NCBI GenBank assembly: GCA_017549385.1
Contig: JAFYUX010000186.1
Span: 1 to 5,593, forward strand
Length of the DNA stretch: 5,593 nucleotides
DNA from: Bacillota bacterium
GTDB taxonomy: Bacteria > Bacillota > Clostridia > Peptostreptococcales > Anaerovoracaceae
Direction of reading: 5' to 3'
In this document: piece after piece, positions 1 through 5,175 of the stretch
Numbering within the stretch: position 1 is the stretch's first letter
How the letters are laid out: every line of letters starts with the position of its first letter
Translations under genes and position numbers: made by a program
Notes under the pieces: generated by a model
The model's input: the letters and a program-made list of their open reading frames with translations, nothing else
The model's database searches: none
What the model was told of the DNA's origin: nothing

Positions 1-227
1 GCAAACACCTTAAAAAATTCAGAAGCTTCTCCATCTGACATTTCTGCAACTCTTACAACAACCCTGTCCAAACGCTCTCTGGTATAATAGATTTCATTTT
101 CCATATAATTTAGCCCATCTATAATTCCACCTAGCAGTTCATGCCGCTTTGTCAACTGATTAGACTTCCACACTCCTGCACATATCCCAGCTATCACCAT
201 CAATGCTGCAATCATTAATCTTTCCAT
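1..227 (-). CDS. spoIIIAB: SpoIIIAB, stage III sporulation protein AB (partial, N-terminal 75 residues)
   Basis: This is the N-terminal part of SpoIIIAB, a membrane protein of the mother-cell SpoIIIA complex that with SpoIIQ links mother cell and forespore. The frame opens at ATG 227-225 and runs open to the window edge; about 75 codons are visible of a family length near 170. Residues about 4-20 form a hydrophobic segment (MIAALMVIAGICAGVW), the expected N-terminal anchor. It is followed by a polar helical stretch with the family pattern around KRHELLGGIIDGLNYMENEI and an RERLDRV segment. The Shine-Dalgarno AAGGAG (about 235-240) lies inside the last codons of spoIIIAA. Only 4 nt separate the spoIIIAA stop from this ATG, so the two genes are co-transcribed and probably translationally coupled. 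The short sequence alone is only moderately diagnostic; adjacency to spoIIIAA makes the call strong. The gene is cut by the window, not truncated in nature as far as can be seen. Confidence 0.9.
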   Translation of the reverse strand, partial: MERLMIAALMVIAGICAGVWKSNQLTKRHELLGGIIDGLNYMENEIYYTRERLDRVVVRVAEMSDGEASEFFKVF

Positions 228-231
228 GCTC

Positions 232-1230
232 TCACTCCTTCCACACCATTTCAGGCTCAGAAACGAGGCTCATAGTTGCGCTGTTCCTTATATCTGCAAC
301 TGTTCCCGGCGTCGGCTCCGCCGACAAGATTACAATCCTGGTAAAGGTTCCATTCTTTAAAAACTTTCCTAAAGGTGAAATCAATACATCTTCAAAAGAC
401 CTGCCGTGCATCGTGGCAATGATAGAAACTCCAGCTACGGAAGCCCTCTCCACAGCCAGCGCGTCCTCCCCTGATCCGATCTCATCCACAACCACAACAT
501 CTGGCGACATGGCTCGGATCAGCATATCTATCCCAACCGATTTCGGGCACCCGTCAAGAATGTCAGTCCTCATCCCCACGTCAAAAGCAGGCACCCCGCC
601 ATAGCATCCTGCAATCTCCGACCTCTCATCGCAGATTCCCACCTTATATCCTTTGTTGCTTATATTTCGTGCGATGTCTCGCAATACAGTCGTCTTTCCA
701 CATTTAGGCGGTGATATAAGTATGGTGTTTCTTATAATTCCTCTGCTGTCAGTCAGATACGGTATAAGGCTGTCAGAAACACCAGGATACTCGCATCCTC
801 TTCTGATGTTTATAGAAGATACATCTCTCACAGATACAACCTTGTCACCGTCACATATGACGCGACCGCATATTCCTACCCGGTGTCCCCCATCTAAAGT
901 GATGTATCCTTTTCTGATTTCTTCCTGGTATGTATAAGCCGAATGATGCATTAAAAGATTAAATATTTTCTGAATCTCATCGTACGAGATTCGATTATCT
1001 GCCTGTCTCACCACTTCATATTCTCTTCCGCCGCTGTAAACTCTTACAGGTTTTCCAGCTCTAAATCTTATCTCTTCCATCTGATCAGATATCTTTACAG
1101 GCAGTCCCCTAAGACTTCTAGCAATGTCGTCAGGCATTCTGTCTATTATGGTTTCCAGTCCCTGCCTTTTTCTGTTTAAGTACTCTTCTGCTGCTCTCAT
1201 AATGTTTATCTCAGAGAATACTGATTTCAT
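232..1230 (-). CDS. spoIIIAA: SpoIIIAA, stage III sporulation protein AA (secretion-type ATPase)
   Basis: A cytoplasmic ATPase of the type II/IV secretion superfamily that powers or assembles the SpoIIIA-SpoIIQ feeding channel in the sporulating mother cell. The protein is 332 residues, slightly longer than the usual 305-320. Visible motifs: an N-terminal domain with EEIRFRAGKPVRV (about 52-64) and the GGHRVGICGRV block (about 114-124); a Walker A loop SPPKCGKTT (173-181); the SpoIIIAA-typical ICDERSEIAGCYGG (199-212); a Walker B VVVVDE (245-250); and an ATMHG motif (272-276). The first P-loop position is Ser instead of Gly, which I believe also occurs in clostridial homologues. The start is less certain: ATG 1230-1228 has only AGGG at a good distance, while a perfect AGGAGG lies 16 nt away. 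The next in-frame ATG (codon 11) has no better site. First gene of the spoIIIA operon, followed immediately by spoIIIAB. Mother-cell (sigma-E) control is expected from the family. Confidence 0.95.
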   Translation of the reverse strand: MKSVFSEINIMRAAEEYLNRKRQGLETIIDRMPDDIARSLRGLPVKISDQMEEIRFRAGKPVRVYSGGREYEVVRQADNRISYDEIQKIFNLLMHHSAYTYQEEIRKGYITLDGGHRVGICGRVICDGDKVVSVRDVSSINIRRGCEYPGVSDSLIPYLTDSRGIIRNTILISPPKCGKTTVLRDIARNISNKGYKVGICDERSEIAGCYGGVPAFDVGMRTDILDGCPKSVGIDMLIRAMSPDVVVVDEIGSGEDALAVERASVAGVSIIATMHGRSFEDVLISPLGKFLKNGTFTRIVILSAEPTPGTVADIRNSATMSLVSEPEMVWKE

Positions 1231-1236
1231 CTGATT

Positions 1237-1252
1237 CCCTGTTTGTCCTCCT
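1237..1252 (-). promoter_or_regulatory. Two candidate ribosome binding sites for spoIIIAA
   Basis: Reading the minus strand, a perfect AGGAGG lies at 1252-1247, 16 nt before the ATG, which is too far for normal use. A weaker AGGG lies at 1240-1237, 6 nt before it. No ATG, GTG or TTG in frame falls at a better distance from the strong site. The AGGG may therefore be the working site, with the distant AGGAGG unused or acting as a standby site. Confidence 0.4.
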
Positions 1253-1257
1253 GACTA

Positions 1258-1286
1258 ACTATATTCGTGACCTATCTGATAATGAC
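1258..1286 (-). promoter_or_regulatory. spoIIIAA: Possible sigma-E-like promoter for the spoIIIA operon
   Basis: On the minus strand, GTCATTAT (1286-1279) is followed after 13 nt by AATATAGT (1265-1258). The second box matches 5 of 8 positions of the sigma-E -10 consensus CATACAAT, and the first loosely resembles the A/T-rich sigma-E -35 box. The spacing fits sigma-E, and spoIIIAA operons are known sigma-E targets. The match is weak. The inferred transcript start (about 1251) would fall on the distant AGGAGG, so that element could not serve as a binding site on this transcript. Treat as a candidate only. Confidence 0.25.
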
Positions 1287-1299
1287 AAAAAAACTGGAC

Positions 1300-1329
1300 T
1301 TGCCTTTAAAATTGGGCTACAGTTATAGA
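1300..1329 (+). promoter_or_regulatory. Possible sigma-A promoter for the YbaK-family gene
   Basis: TTGCCT (1300-1305) and TATAGA (1324-1329) are separated by 18 nt, and the second element is about 31 nt upstream of the ATG. Each box matches 4 of 6 consensus positions. This is the best sigma-A-like pair I can see in the 130-bp divergent gap, where a promoter must exist because the neighbouring gene points the other way. Confidence 0.3.
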
Positions 1330-1360
1330 CAATACGAATTAAACAATCCAGGAGGAAATT

Positions 1361-1840
1361 ATGGCTATAGATAAAGTTAAAGAATATTTCAGACAGTTCG
1401 ATATGGAAGATCGCGTAATGGAATTCGAAGTATCAAGTGCAACAGTTGACCTTGCTGCAGCTGCAGTAGGCTGCGAACCTGCACGTATTGCAAAGACACT
1501 TTCTTTTATGGTTGATGATGCACCTATCCTCATCGTGGCTGCAGGCGACGTAAAGATTGACAACCCTAGATACAAGGCTCAGTTCCACACAAAGGCAAAG
1601 ATGCTCACTCCAGAACAGGCTGAGACACTTATCGGCCATGCAGTTGGCGGTGTTTGTCCTTTTGCCATCAATGACGGAGTAACTGTTTACCTGGACGAAT
1701 CAATGAAAAGATTCCCTTCTATGTATCCTGCATGTGGCAGCAGCAACAGCGCTATTGAACTCACAATCGAAGAACTTGAAAAATACTCAAATGCAGATTG
1801 CTGGATTGATGTCTGCAAAGGCTGGAGAGAAGGAGAATAA
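1361..1840 (+). CDS. YbaK/EbsC-family (ProX-type) aminoacyl-tRNA deacylase
   Basis: A free-standing trans-editing enzyme related to the INS domain of prolyl-tRNA synthetase. The family hydrolyses mischarged tRNAs, classically Cys-tRNA(Pro) by YbaK or Ala-tRNA(Pro) by ProXp-ala, in the cytoplasm. The protein is 159 residues, the usual single-domain size. Family landmarks are the invariant lysine in AKTLSF (K45), the substrate-pocket loop GHAVGGVCPF (92-101) and the C-terminal GSSNSAIELT (126-135). The start is well supported: AGGAGG at 1350-1355 lies 5 nt before the ATG. The gene stands alone, divergent from spoIIIAA and followed by a strong terminator, so it is probably monocistronic. The exact substrate (Cys, Ala, Ser/Thr or a non-protein amino acid on tRNA) cannot be read from motifs alone, so no gene symbol is given. 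Confidence 0.92.
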   Translation: MAIDKVKEYFRQFDMEDRVMEFEVSSATVDLAAAAVGCEPARIAKTLSFMVDDAPILIVAAGDVKIDNPRYKAQFHTKAKMLTPEQAETLIGHAVGGVCPFAINDGVTVYLDESMKRFPSMYPACGSSNSAIELTIEELEKYSNADCWIDVCKGWREGE

Positions 1841-1851
1841 ATATAGAAATG

Positions 1852-1897
1852 AAAAAAACGCCTCTAGCGACTTGATGTCGCCGGAGGCGTCGTTTTT
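1852..1897 (+). terminator. Bidirectional intrinsic terminator between convergent genes
   Basis: The arms 1858-1864 (ACGCCTC) and 1884-1890 (GAGGCGT) pair perfectly. The stem continues through a G-T pair and one mismatch into five more pairs (1867-1871 with 1877-1881), leaving a 5-nt loop. A T-run (1893-1897) follows on the plus strand just after the YbaK-family gene. The A-run at 1852-1858 gives a seven-T tract on the minus strand, so the same hairpin can end transcripts of the convergent DUF2974 gene. Confidence 0.9.
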
Positions 1898-1933
1898 ATG
1901 CTTTTAATTTATTGGTATATGATTTCAATGGGA

Positions 1934-3148
1934 TCATTTTTCGTGATTTTGTTTTCTGATGATAAATCTCTGACCTTTGCTGATGAGGTGTTCTTTTGTT
2001 TCATTTACTTTGAGAAGACGTTTTTTGATGTTTCCTGGAATGGAATCTTCTTTGATTTCCCAGTCTGGAGTAGCTACTGAAATCATTTTTGTGAGACCGT
2101 TAAGCAGAAGCTTTTGCTTTTCAGGATCCATGTTCTTGTAACTTTTTTGCATCGTCAGTATAGACTTGATACGGTTGCCGTCAAAGTCATCCAGCTTTTT
2201 GGCGTTTGATGAAGCGATAATGCCGTAGGCTGCGTCTATAAACTCGCGACGTTCTTCTTCTGTAAGTTCGTCTTTCCAGTTGCGAACAATCTTTTCCAGC
2301 TGATCACCTGATTTTGTTCTGGCTTTTGCTCTGACAAAACGCGGACCTGATACCAACCATGATGCCGGCATATGCTGTGCAACAGAAGGGCTTGAGCTGG
2401 CAATTGTAACATACTCATCATAGTCCATAAGAACACCGATAATAGATGACTCTGGTACAAATGAGTGGATTTTTCTGCGGATATTCAGATATCCCGGACT
2501 TGACAGAAATGCTTTTGTAAAGCCTGGGCCATCGTTGTTATAAATTGCAATAATCCTTTCCTGCTGGTCTGCCGTAAGATTTGCTGCCGCCCATACGCTA
2601 ATATTGCCACCCTTTGAGTGACCACCTGTACGGATTGGTTTGTCATACTTTTTTGCCATATCAGCCAGATATACTGCAGCCGCCTGCTGAGCAGGGACGC
2701 TTTCGTTGAAAGACATGTTAAAGTCTTCTTTCCAGCCTACGATAGTGTTGTCTGTACCTCTAAATGCTACAAAAATAGTGTTATCCGGCATAGTAAAAGT
2801 AACTGCCGCAAACTGGATTTCTTTTACTTCGTCGATTTCTGATCTGAAATCAGATACCAAAACATCTCTGAATCTTCTGCTGCGGGCAGCTTTTACTGCT
2901 GTTTCAACCGATGGTCTTATTACATTTGTGCCGTCATATTTAATATCATCTGGAAGTGCCATGAGAATTTGAACAACCTCTGACAGGGTCTTTACATTGT
3001 CACCTTTTACGCAATCCAGATTTATGTAAGTAAGAACAGACATGATAATACCGTCTACTTCGTTAAATCTGTCCTGTTTGAAAGTGAGATCGCCTCGCCA
3101 GTCCAGATAATCCTGCATATTCAGTTTTTTTCTTTTTTCTTTTCCCAT
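1934..3148 (-). CDS. DUF2974 / Mbeg1-like alpha/beta hydrolase (lipase class 3-like)
   Basis: A 404-residue protein of the DUF2974 family, which resembles class 3 lipases; the natural substrate is not established. The hydrolase core shows FRGTDNT (129-135, lipase-like oxyanion-region motif), the nucleophile elbow GGHSKGG (175-181, Ser178), an aspartate in NNDGPGF (Asp206), and a histidine in AQHMPASW (His259). The last fits the family's H-x-P-x-S-W pattern, so the full Ser-Asp-His set appears intact. No signal peptide or membrane segment is visible; the N-terminus is very basic (MGKEKRKKLN). From about residue 270 to the end is a charged, helical-looking tail with no domain I recognise. The start ATG at 3148-3146 has AGGG (3161-3158) 9 nt upstream, a modest site. 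The gene lies just after the terminator of the trhP operon, with no obvious promoter of its own. A (phospho)lipase or esterase role is inference from the fold. Confidence 0.85.
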   Translation of the reverse strand: MGKEKRKKLNMQDYLDWRGDLTFKQDRFNEVDGIIMSVLTYINLDCVKGDNVKTLSEVVQILMALPDDIKYDGTNVIRPSVETAVKAARSRRFRDVLVSDFRSEIDEVKEIQFAAVTFTMPDNTIFVAFRGTDNTIVGWKEDFNMSFNESVPAQQAAAVYLADMAKKYDKPIRTGGHSKGGNISVWAAANLTADQQERIIAIYNNDGPGFTKAFLSSPGYLNIRRKIHSFVPESSIIGVLMDYDEYVTIASSSPSVAQHMPASWLVSGPRFVRAKARTKSGDQLEKIVRNWKDELTEEERREFIDAAYGIIASSNAKKLDDFDGNRIKSILTMQKSYKNMDPEKQKLLLNGLTKMISVATPDWEIKEDSIPGNIKKRLLKVNETKEHLISKGQRFIIRKQNHEK

Positions 3149-3163
3149 AATCTTTAACCCTGC

Positions 3164-3197
3164 AAAAAAATGACCGCCTGCTGTTGCAGAGCGGTCA
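3164..3197 (-). terminator. Intrinsic terminator of the mltG-trmR-trhP operon
   Basis: The arms 3171-3177 (TGACCGC) and 3191-3197 (GCGGTCA) pair perfectly. After one bulged base, four more pairs (CTGC 3178-3181 with GCAG 3186-3189) close a 4-nt loop. On the minus strand the hairpin is followed by seven T (3170-3164). It begins 7 nt after the trhP stop codon, as expected for a rho-independent terminator. It ends only about 15 nt before the start codon of the next minus-strand gene. Confidence 0.88.
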
Positions 3198-3204
3198 CTT
3201 GATA

Positions 3205-4428
3205 TTATCTCTTTCTTCTGAGCATGTACTTTTCTGCTACAGGATAACGCATCTTTACTTTTACAAGCTGCTGAGCGTGTGGAGCAACTTCGATTGCTTC
3301 TCCCTTTTCATTATACATCTCATCGATAACCTGAGTAAAGAAACCAGCACTGCCTGGACCGAATACTTCGATTTCCTGGCCTGCTTTAAAGTTGTTTCTC
3401 TGCTCTACCATAGCGTAGCCGGAGGCTTCGTCATATGAACGAACGATACCGATAAAGTCGTAATCGCGGATGTATGCGCTTGACTCATAGTTCTGAGAAC
3501 TCTGGTCTGTCTTGCCAAGGAAGAAACCTGTTGTAAAGTGACGGTTGCTTACCTTTGTGAGTTCTTCTAACCATTCTGGCTTGAACTTGTAGTTTTCTGG
3601 ATCTGCGTAGTATGAATCAATAGCTTCTCTGTACACTCTAACGATAGTTGCAACGTAGAAGATTGTCTTCATACGGCCTTCGATCTTTGCGGATGCAATG
3701 CCTGACTCGATCATTTCTGGAATGTGTTCGATCATGCAGAGATCCTTTGAGTTGAACACGTATGTGCCGCGTTCGTCTTCGTCTACAGGGAAGTATTCGC
3801 CTGGACGCTTTTCTTCCATGAGTGCATAGTTCCATCTGCATGGGTGTGCGCATGCGCCCTGGTTTGCGTCTCTCTGAACCATAAAGTTGCTGAGGAGGCA
3901 TCTACCAGAGTATGAAATACACATAGCACCGTGGATAAATGTTTCGATTTCCATTTCAGGAACCTTTGCCTTAAACTGGCGGAGTTCCTCAAAAGACATT
4001 TCTCTTGCAGAAACGATACGCTTTACGCCCTGGTTCATCCAGAACTTTGCTGTCATGTAGTTTGTTGTGTTTGCCTGAGTGCTGAGGTGAATCTCTGCAT
4101 CTGGCATAACTTCTTTAAATACAGCGATGATGCCTGCATCTGAAACTATAAATGCATCGATCGGAATATCCTTGATTGTTTCGAGATAAGGAGCAAGCTT
4201 TTCGATGTCTTCGTTGTGAGCAAAGATATTTACTGTCATGTAGGCTTTGCGTCCTCTTGCGTGAGCATATTCTACACCTTCTCTGATCTGGTCAACTGTG
4301 AAATTGCCTGCGCCTGCTCTGAGGCCAAATGCTTCGCCGCCAAAATAAACAGCATCTGCACCGTAATCAATGGCGATCTTCAGTTTTTCCAGGTCACCTG
4401 CAGGTGCCAGAAGTTCCATTTTTTTCAT
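3205..4428 (-). CDS. trhP: U32 family protein TrhP-like, tRNA 5-hydroxyuridine (ho5U34) synthesis
   Basis: Annotated as peptidase family U32, but the YegQ/YrrO subgroup (TrhP) is needed for prephenate-dependent hydroxylation of wobble U34 in tRNA, giving ho5U. The protein is 407 residues, near the 420 of Bacillus YrrO and longer than YrrN. It opens with the family start ELLAPAGDLEKLK (5-17) and GADAVYFGG (23-31). It carries the U32 signature from ETFIHGAMC to GRCLLS (162-180), then RDANQGACAHPCRW (186-199) and the KIEGRMK block (248-254). Cysteines at 170, 177, 193 and 231 are candidate Fe-S ligands, with a further one at 197. A C-terminal small domain (about 320-400) follows. The start is well set: AGGAGA (4440-4435) lies 6 nt before the ATG, while the next Met (codon 4) would be too far. 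It is the last gene of the operon after trmR, and only one U32 paralogue is visible where Bacillus has two. Confidence 0.88.
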   Translation of the reverse strand: MKKMELLAPAGDLEKLKIAIDYGADAVYFGGEAFGLRAGAGNFTVDQIREGVEYAHARGRKAYMTVNIFAHNEDIEKLAPYLETIKDIPIDAFIVSDAGIIAVFKEVMPDAEIHLSTQANTTNYMTAKFWMNQGVKRIVSAREMSFEELRQFKAKVPEMEIETFIHGAMCISYSGRCLLSNFMVQRDANQGACAHPCRWNYALMEEKRPGEYFPVDEDERGTYVFNSKDLCMIEHIPEMIESGIASAKIEGRMKTIFYVATIVRVYREAIDSYYADPENYKFKPEWLEELTKVSNRHFTTGFFLGKTDQSSQNYESSAYIRDYDFIGIVRSYDEASGYAMVEQRNNFKAGQEIEVFGPGSAGFFTQVIDEMYNEKGEAIEVAPHAQQLVKVKMRYPVAEKYMLRRKR

Positions 4429-4466
4429 TGTTTTTCTCCTAATGTTTAAACAACTATATATGTTCT

Positions 4467-4500
4467 GGACGGCTCCGCCGACATGTTCGCGGAGCGATCC
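4467..4500 (-). other. Hairpin without T-tract in the trmR-trhP spacer
   Basis: The arms 4472-4478 (GCTCCGC) and 4489-4495 (GCGGAGC) are perfectly complementary around a 10-nt loop. GGA (4467-4469) and TCC (4498-4500) can extend the stem after small internal mismatches. On the minus strand the stem begins 5 nt after the trmR stop and ends about 26 nt before the trhP Shine-Dalgarno. There is no T-run, so it is not a normal intrinsic terminator. An mRNA-stabilising or processing element is possible but unproven. Confidence 0.6.
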
Positions 4501-4505
4501 GTAAT

Positions 4506-5162
4506 TTACTTGAGCACTGAAACAGAGATGCCATCACCTGCTGAGAATACAGAAGATGTCGCAGTGTCTGTAGTTGTGATGAATTCTAAGAATTCGCGCA
4601 TGTGGCGGATATTTGTTCTGAATTTGCCCTTTGGATCAAGATCATCTGAACAAACCTTTGCTCTGATGAGAACATTGTCGCCGATGATTACTGTACCTGG
4701 GTGGCAGTTTTTAAGGATACCTTCCCAGAACTCCAGATAGTGGCTCTTGCCAGCATCGATAAATACCATATCGAACTGACCCTGAAGTCTCTTAATGGAC
4801 TCACGGGCATCACCAGGGATAATCTGAATCTGCTCTGAATAGCCCATGCGTTCGATGTTTTCTGCCGCCTTGAGGCACATGTCCAGGTTGTACTCGAGAG
4901 AAACAATCTGAGCATCAGGACCTGCAGACTCAGCAAAGAAACATGCTGAATATCCTACTGCTGTACCAAACTCAAGAATACGCTTTGGTCTCACAAGCTT
5001 GATCATCATATCCAGGAACTGTTCTGTGTCCTTGAGGATGATAGGAATAAGCTGAGCCTCTGCTTCCTTTCTGAAGGCCTCTAAACGGTCGTTTAACGGA
5101 TGATAAAGTGTATAAAGGTAATCTATTACCTTCTGGTTGATAATTATGTCATTTCGCATCAT
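4506..5162 (-). CDS. trmR: TrmR-like SAM-dependent O-methyltransferase (tRNA ho5U34 methyltransferase)
   Basis: A class I SAM-dependent O-methyltransferase of the catechol/caffeoyl-CoA type (methyltransferase family 3). By analogy with Bacillus TrmR (YrrM), it methylates 5-hydroxyuridine at tRNA position 34 to 5-methoxyuridine. The protein is 218 residues, as expected. Motif I is ILEFGTAVGYS (62-72) and the acidic ribose-binding residue is E90 in SLEYN. GDARESI (117-123) follows, and likely metal ligands are D136 in FIDAGKSHY and D162-N163 in IIGDNVL. Two adjacent ATGs open the frame; AGGTGA (5174-5169) is 6 nt from the first, which I chose. It starts 13 nt after the mltG stop, so co-transcription is almost certain and coupling likely. 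The assignment to TrmR rather than a generic methyltransferase rests mainly on the mltG-trmR-trhP order, which matches yrrL-yrrM-yrrN-yrrO of Bacillus. Confidence 0.87.
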   Translation of the reverse strand: MMRNDIIINQKVIDYLYTLYHPLNDRLEAFRKEAEAQLIPIILKDTEQFLDMMIKLVRPKRILEFGTAVGYSACFFAESAGPDAQIVSLEYNLDMCLKAAENIERMGYSEQIQIIPGDARESIKRLQGQFDMVFIDAGKSHYLEFWEGILKNCHPGTVIIGDNVLIRAKVCSDDLDPKGKFRTNIRHMREFLEFITTTDTATSSVFSAGDGISVSVLK

Positions 5163-5175
5163 GATAGGTCACCTG

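Larger units (their letters stand above)
1231..1360. other. Divergent intergenic region between spoIIIAA and the YbaK-family gene
   Basis: This 130-bp AT-rich gap must hold outward promoters for both flanking genes. I see one weak candidate for each strand, a strong SD on the plus side (1350-1355) and two SD-like elements on the minus side. No tRNA, long inverted repeat or riboswitch-like structure is evident. Confidence 0.7.

Noticed and set aside
173..181. SpoIIIAA (residue numbers) with a defective Walker A loop because the first Gly is Ser
   Set aside because: The essential GKT is intact, and Ser at this position is, as far as I recall, seen in clostridial SpoIIIAA proteins; there is no sign of a dead enzyme.
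203..604. Open frame of 133 codons on the plus strand opposite spoIIIAA
   Set aside because: It is fully antisense to the well-supported spoIIIAA/AB genes, its product is low in complexity (Ser/Thr/Pro-rich), and it has no family motif.
653..937. Open frame of 94 codons on the plus strand
   Set aside because: Antisense shadow of the Walker A region of spoIIIAA, with no recognisable domain.
1339..1575. Open frame of 78 codons on the minus strand
   Set aside because: Antisense to the YbaK-family gene, which has a perfect SD and clear family motifs.
1898..2080. Hydrophobic 60-codon plus-strand frame starting just after the bidirectional terminator
   Set aside because: It starts directly after the terminator's T-run, has no ribosome binding site, and is antisense to the end of the DUF2974 gene; the hydrophobic bias comes from reading A/T-rich lysine/glutamate codons in reverse.
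3638..3901. Arg-rich 87-codon frame on the minus strand
   Set aside because: Out-of-frame reading inside trhP, where the in-frame protein has the U32 signature; the Arg-rich composition is typical of a frame shadow.
4467..4500. Intrinsic terminator splitting trmR from trhP
   Set aside because: The stem is good but there is no T-run on the minus strand, and the pathway link between the two genes favours one transcript; kept as a hairpin of unknown role.
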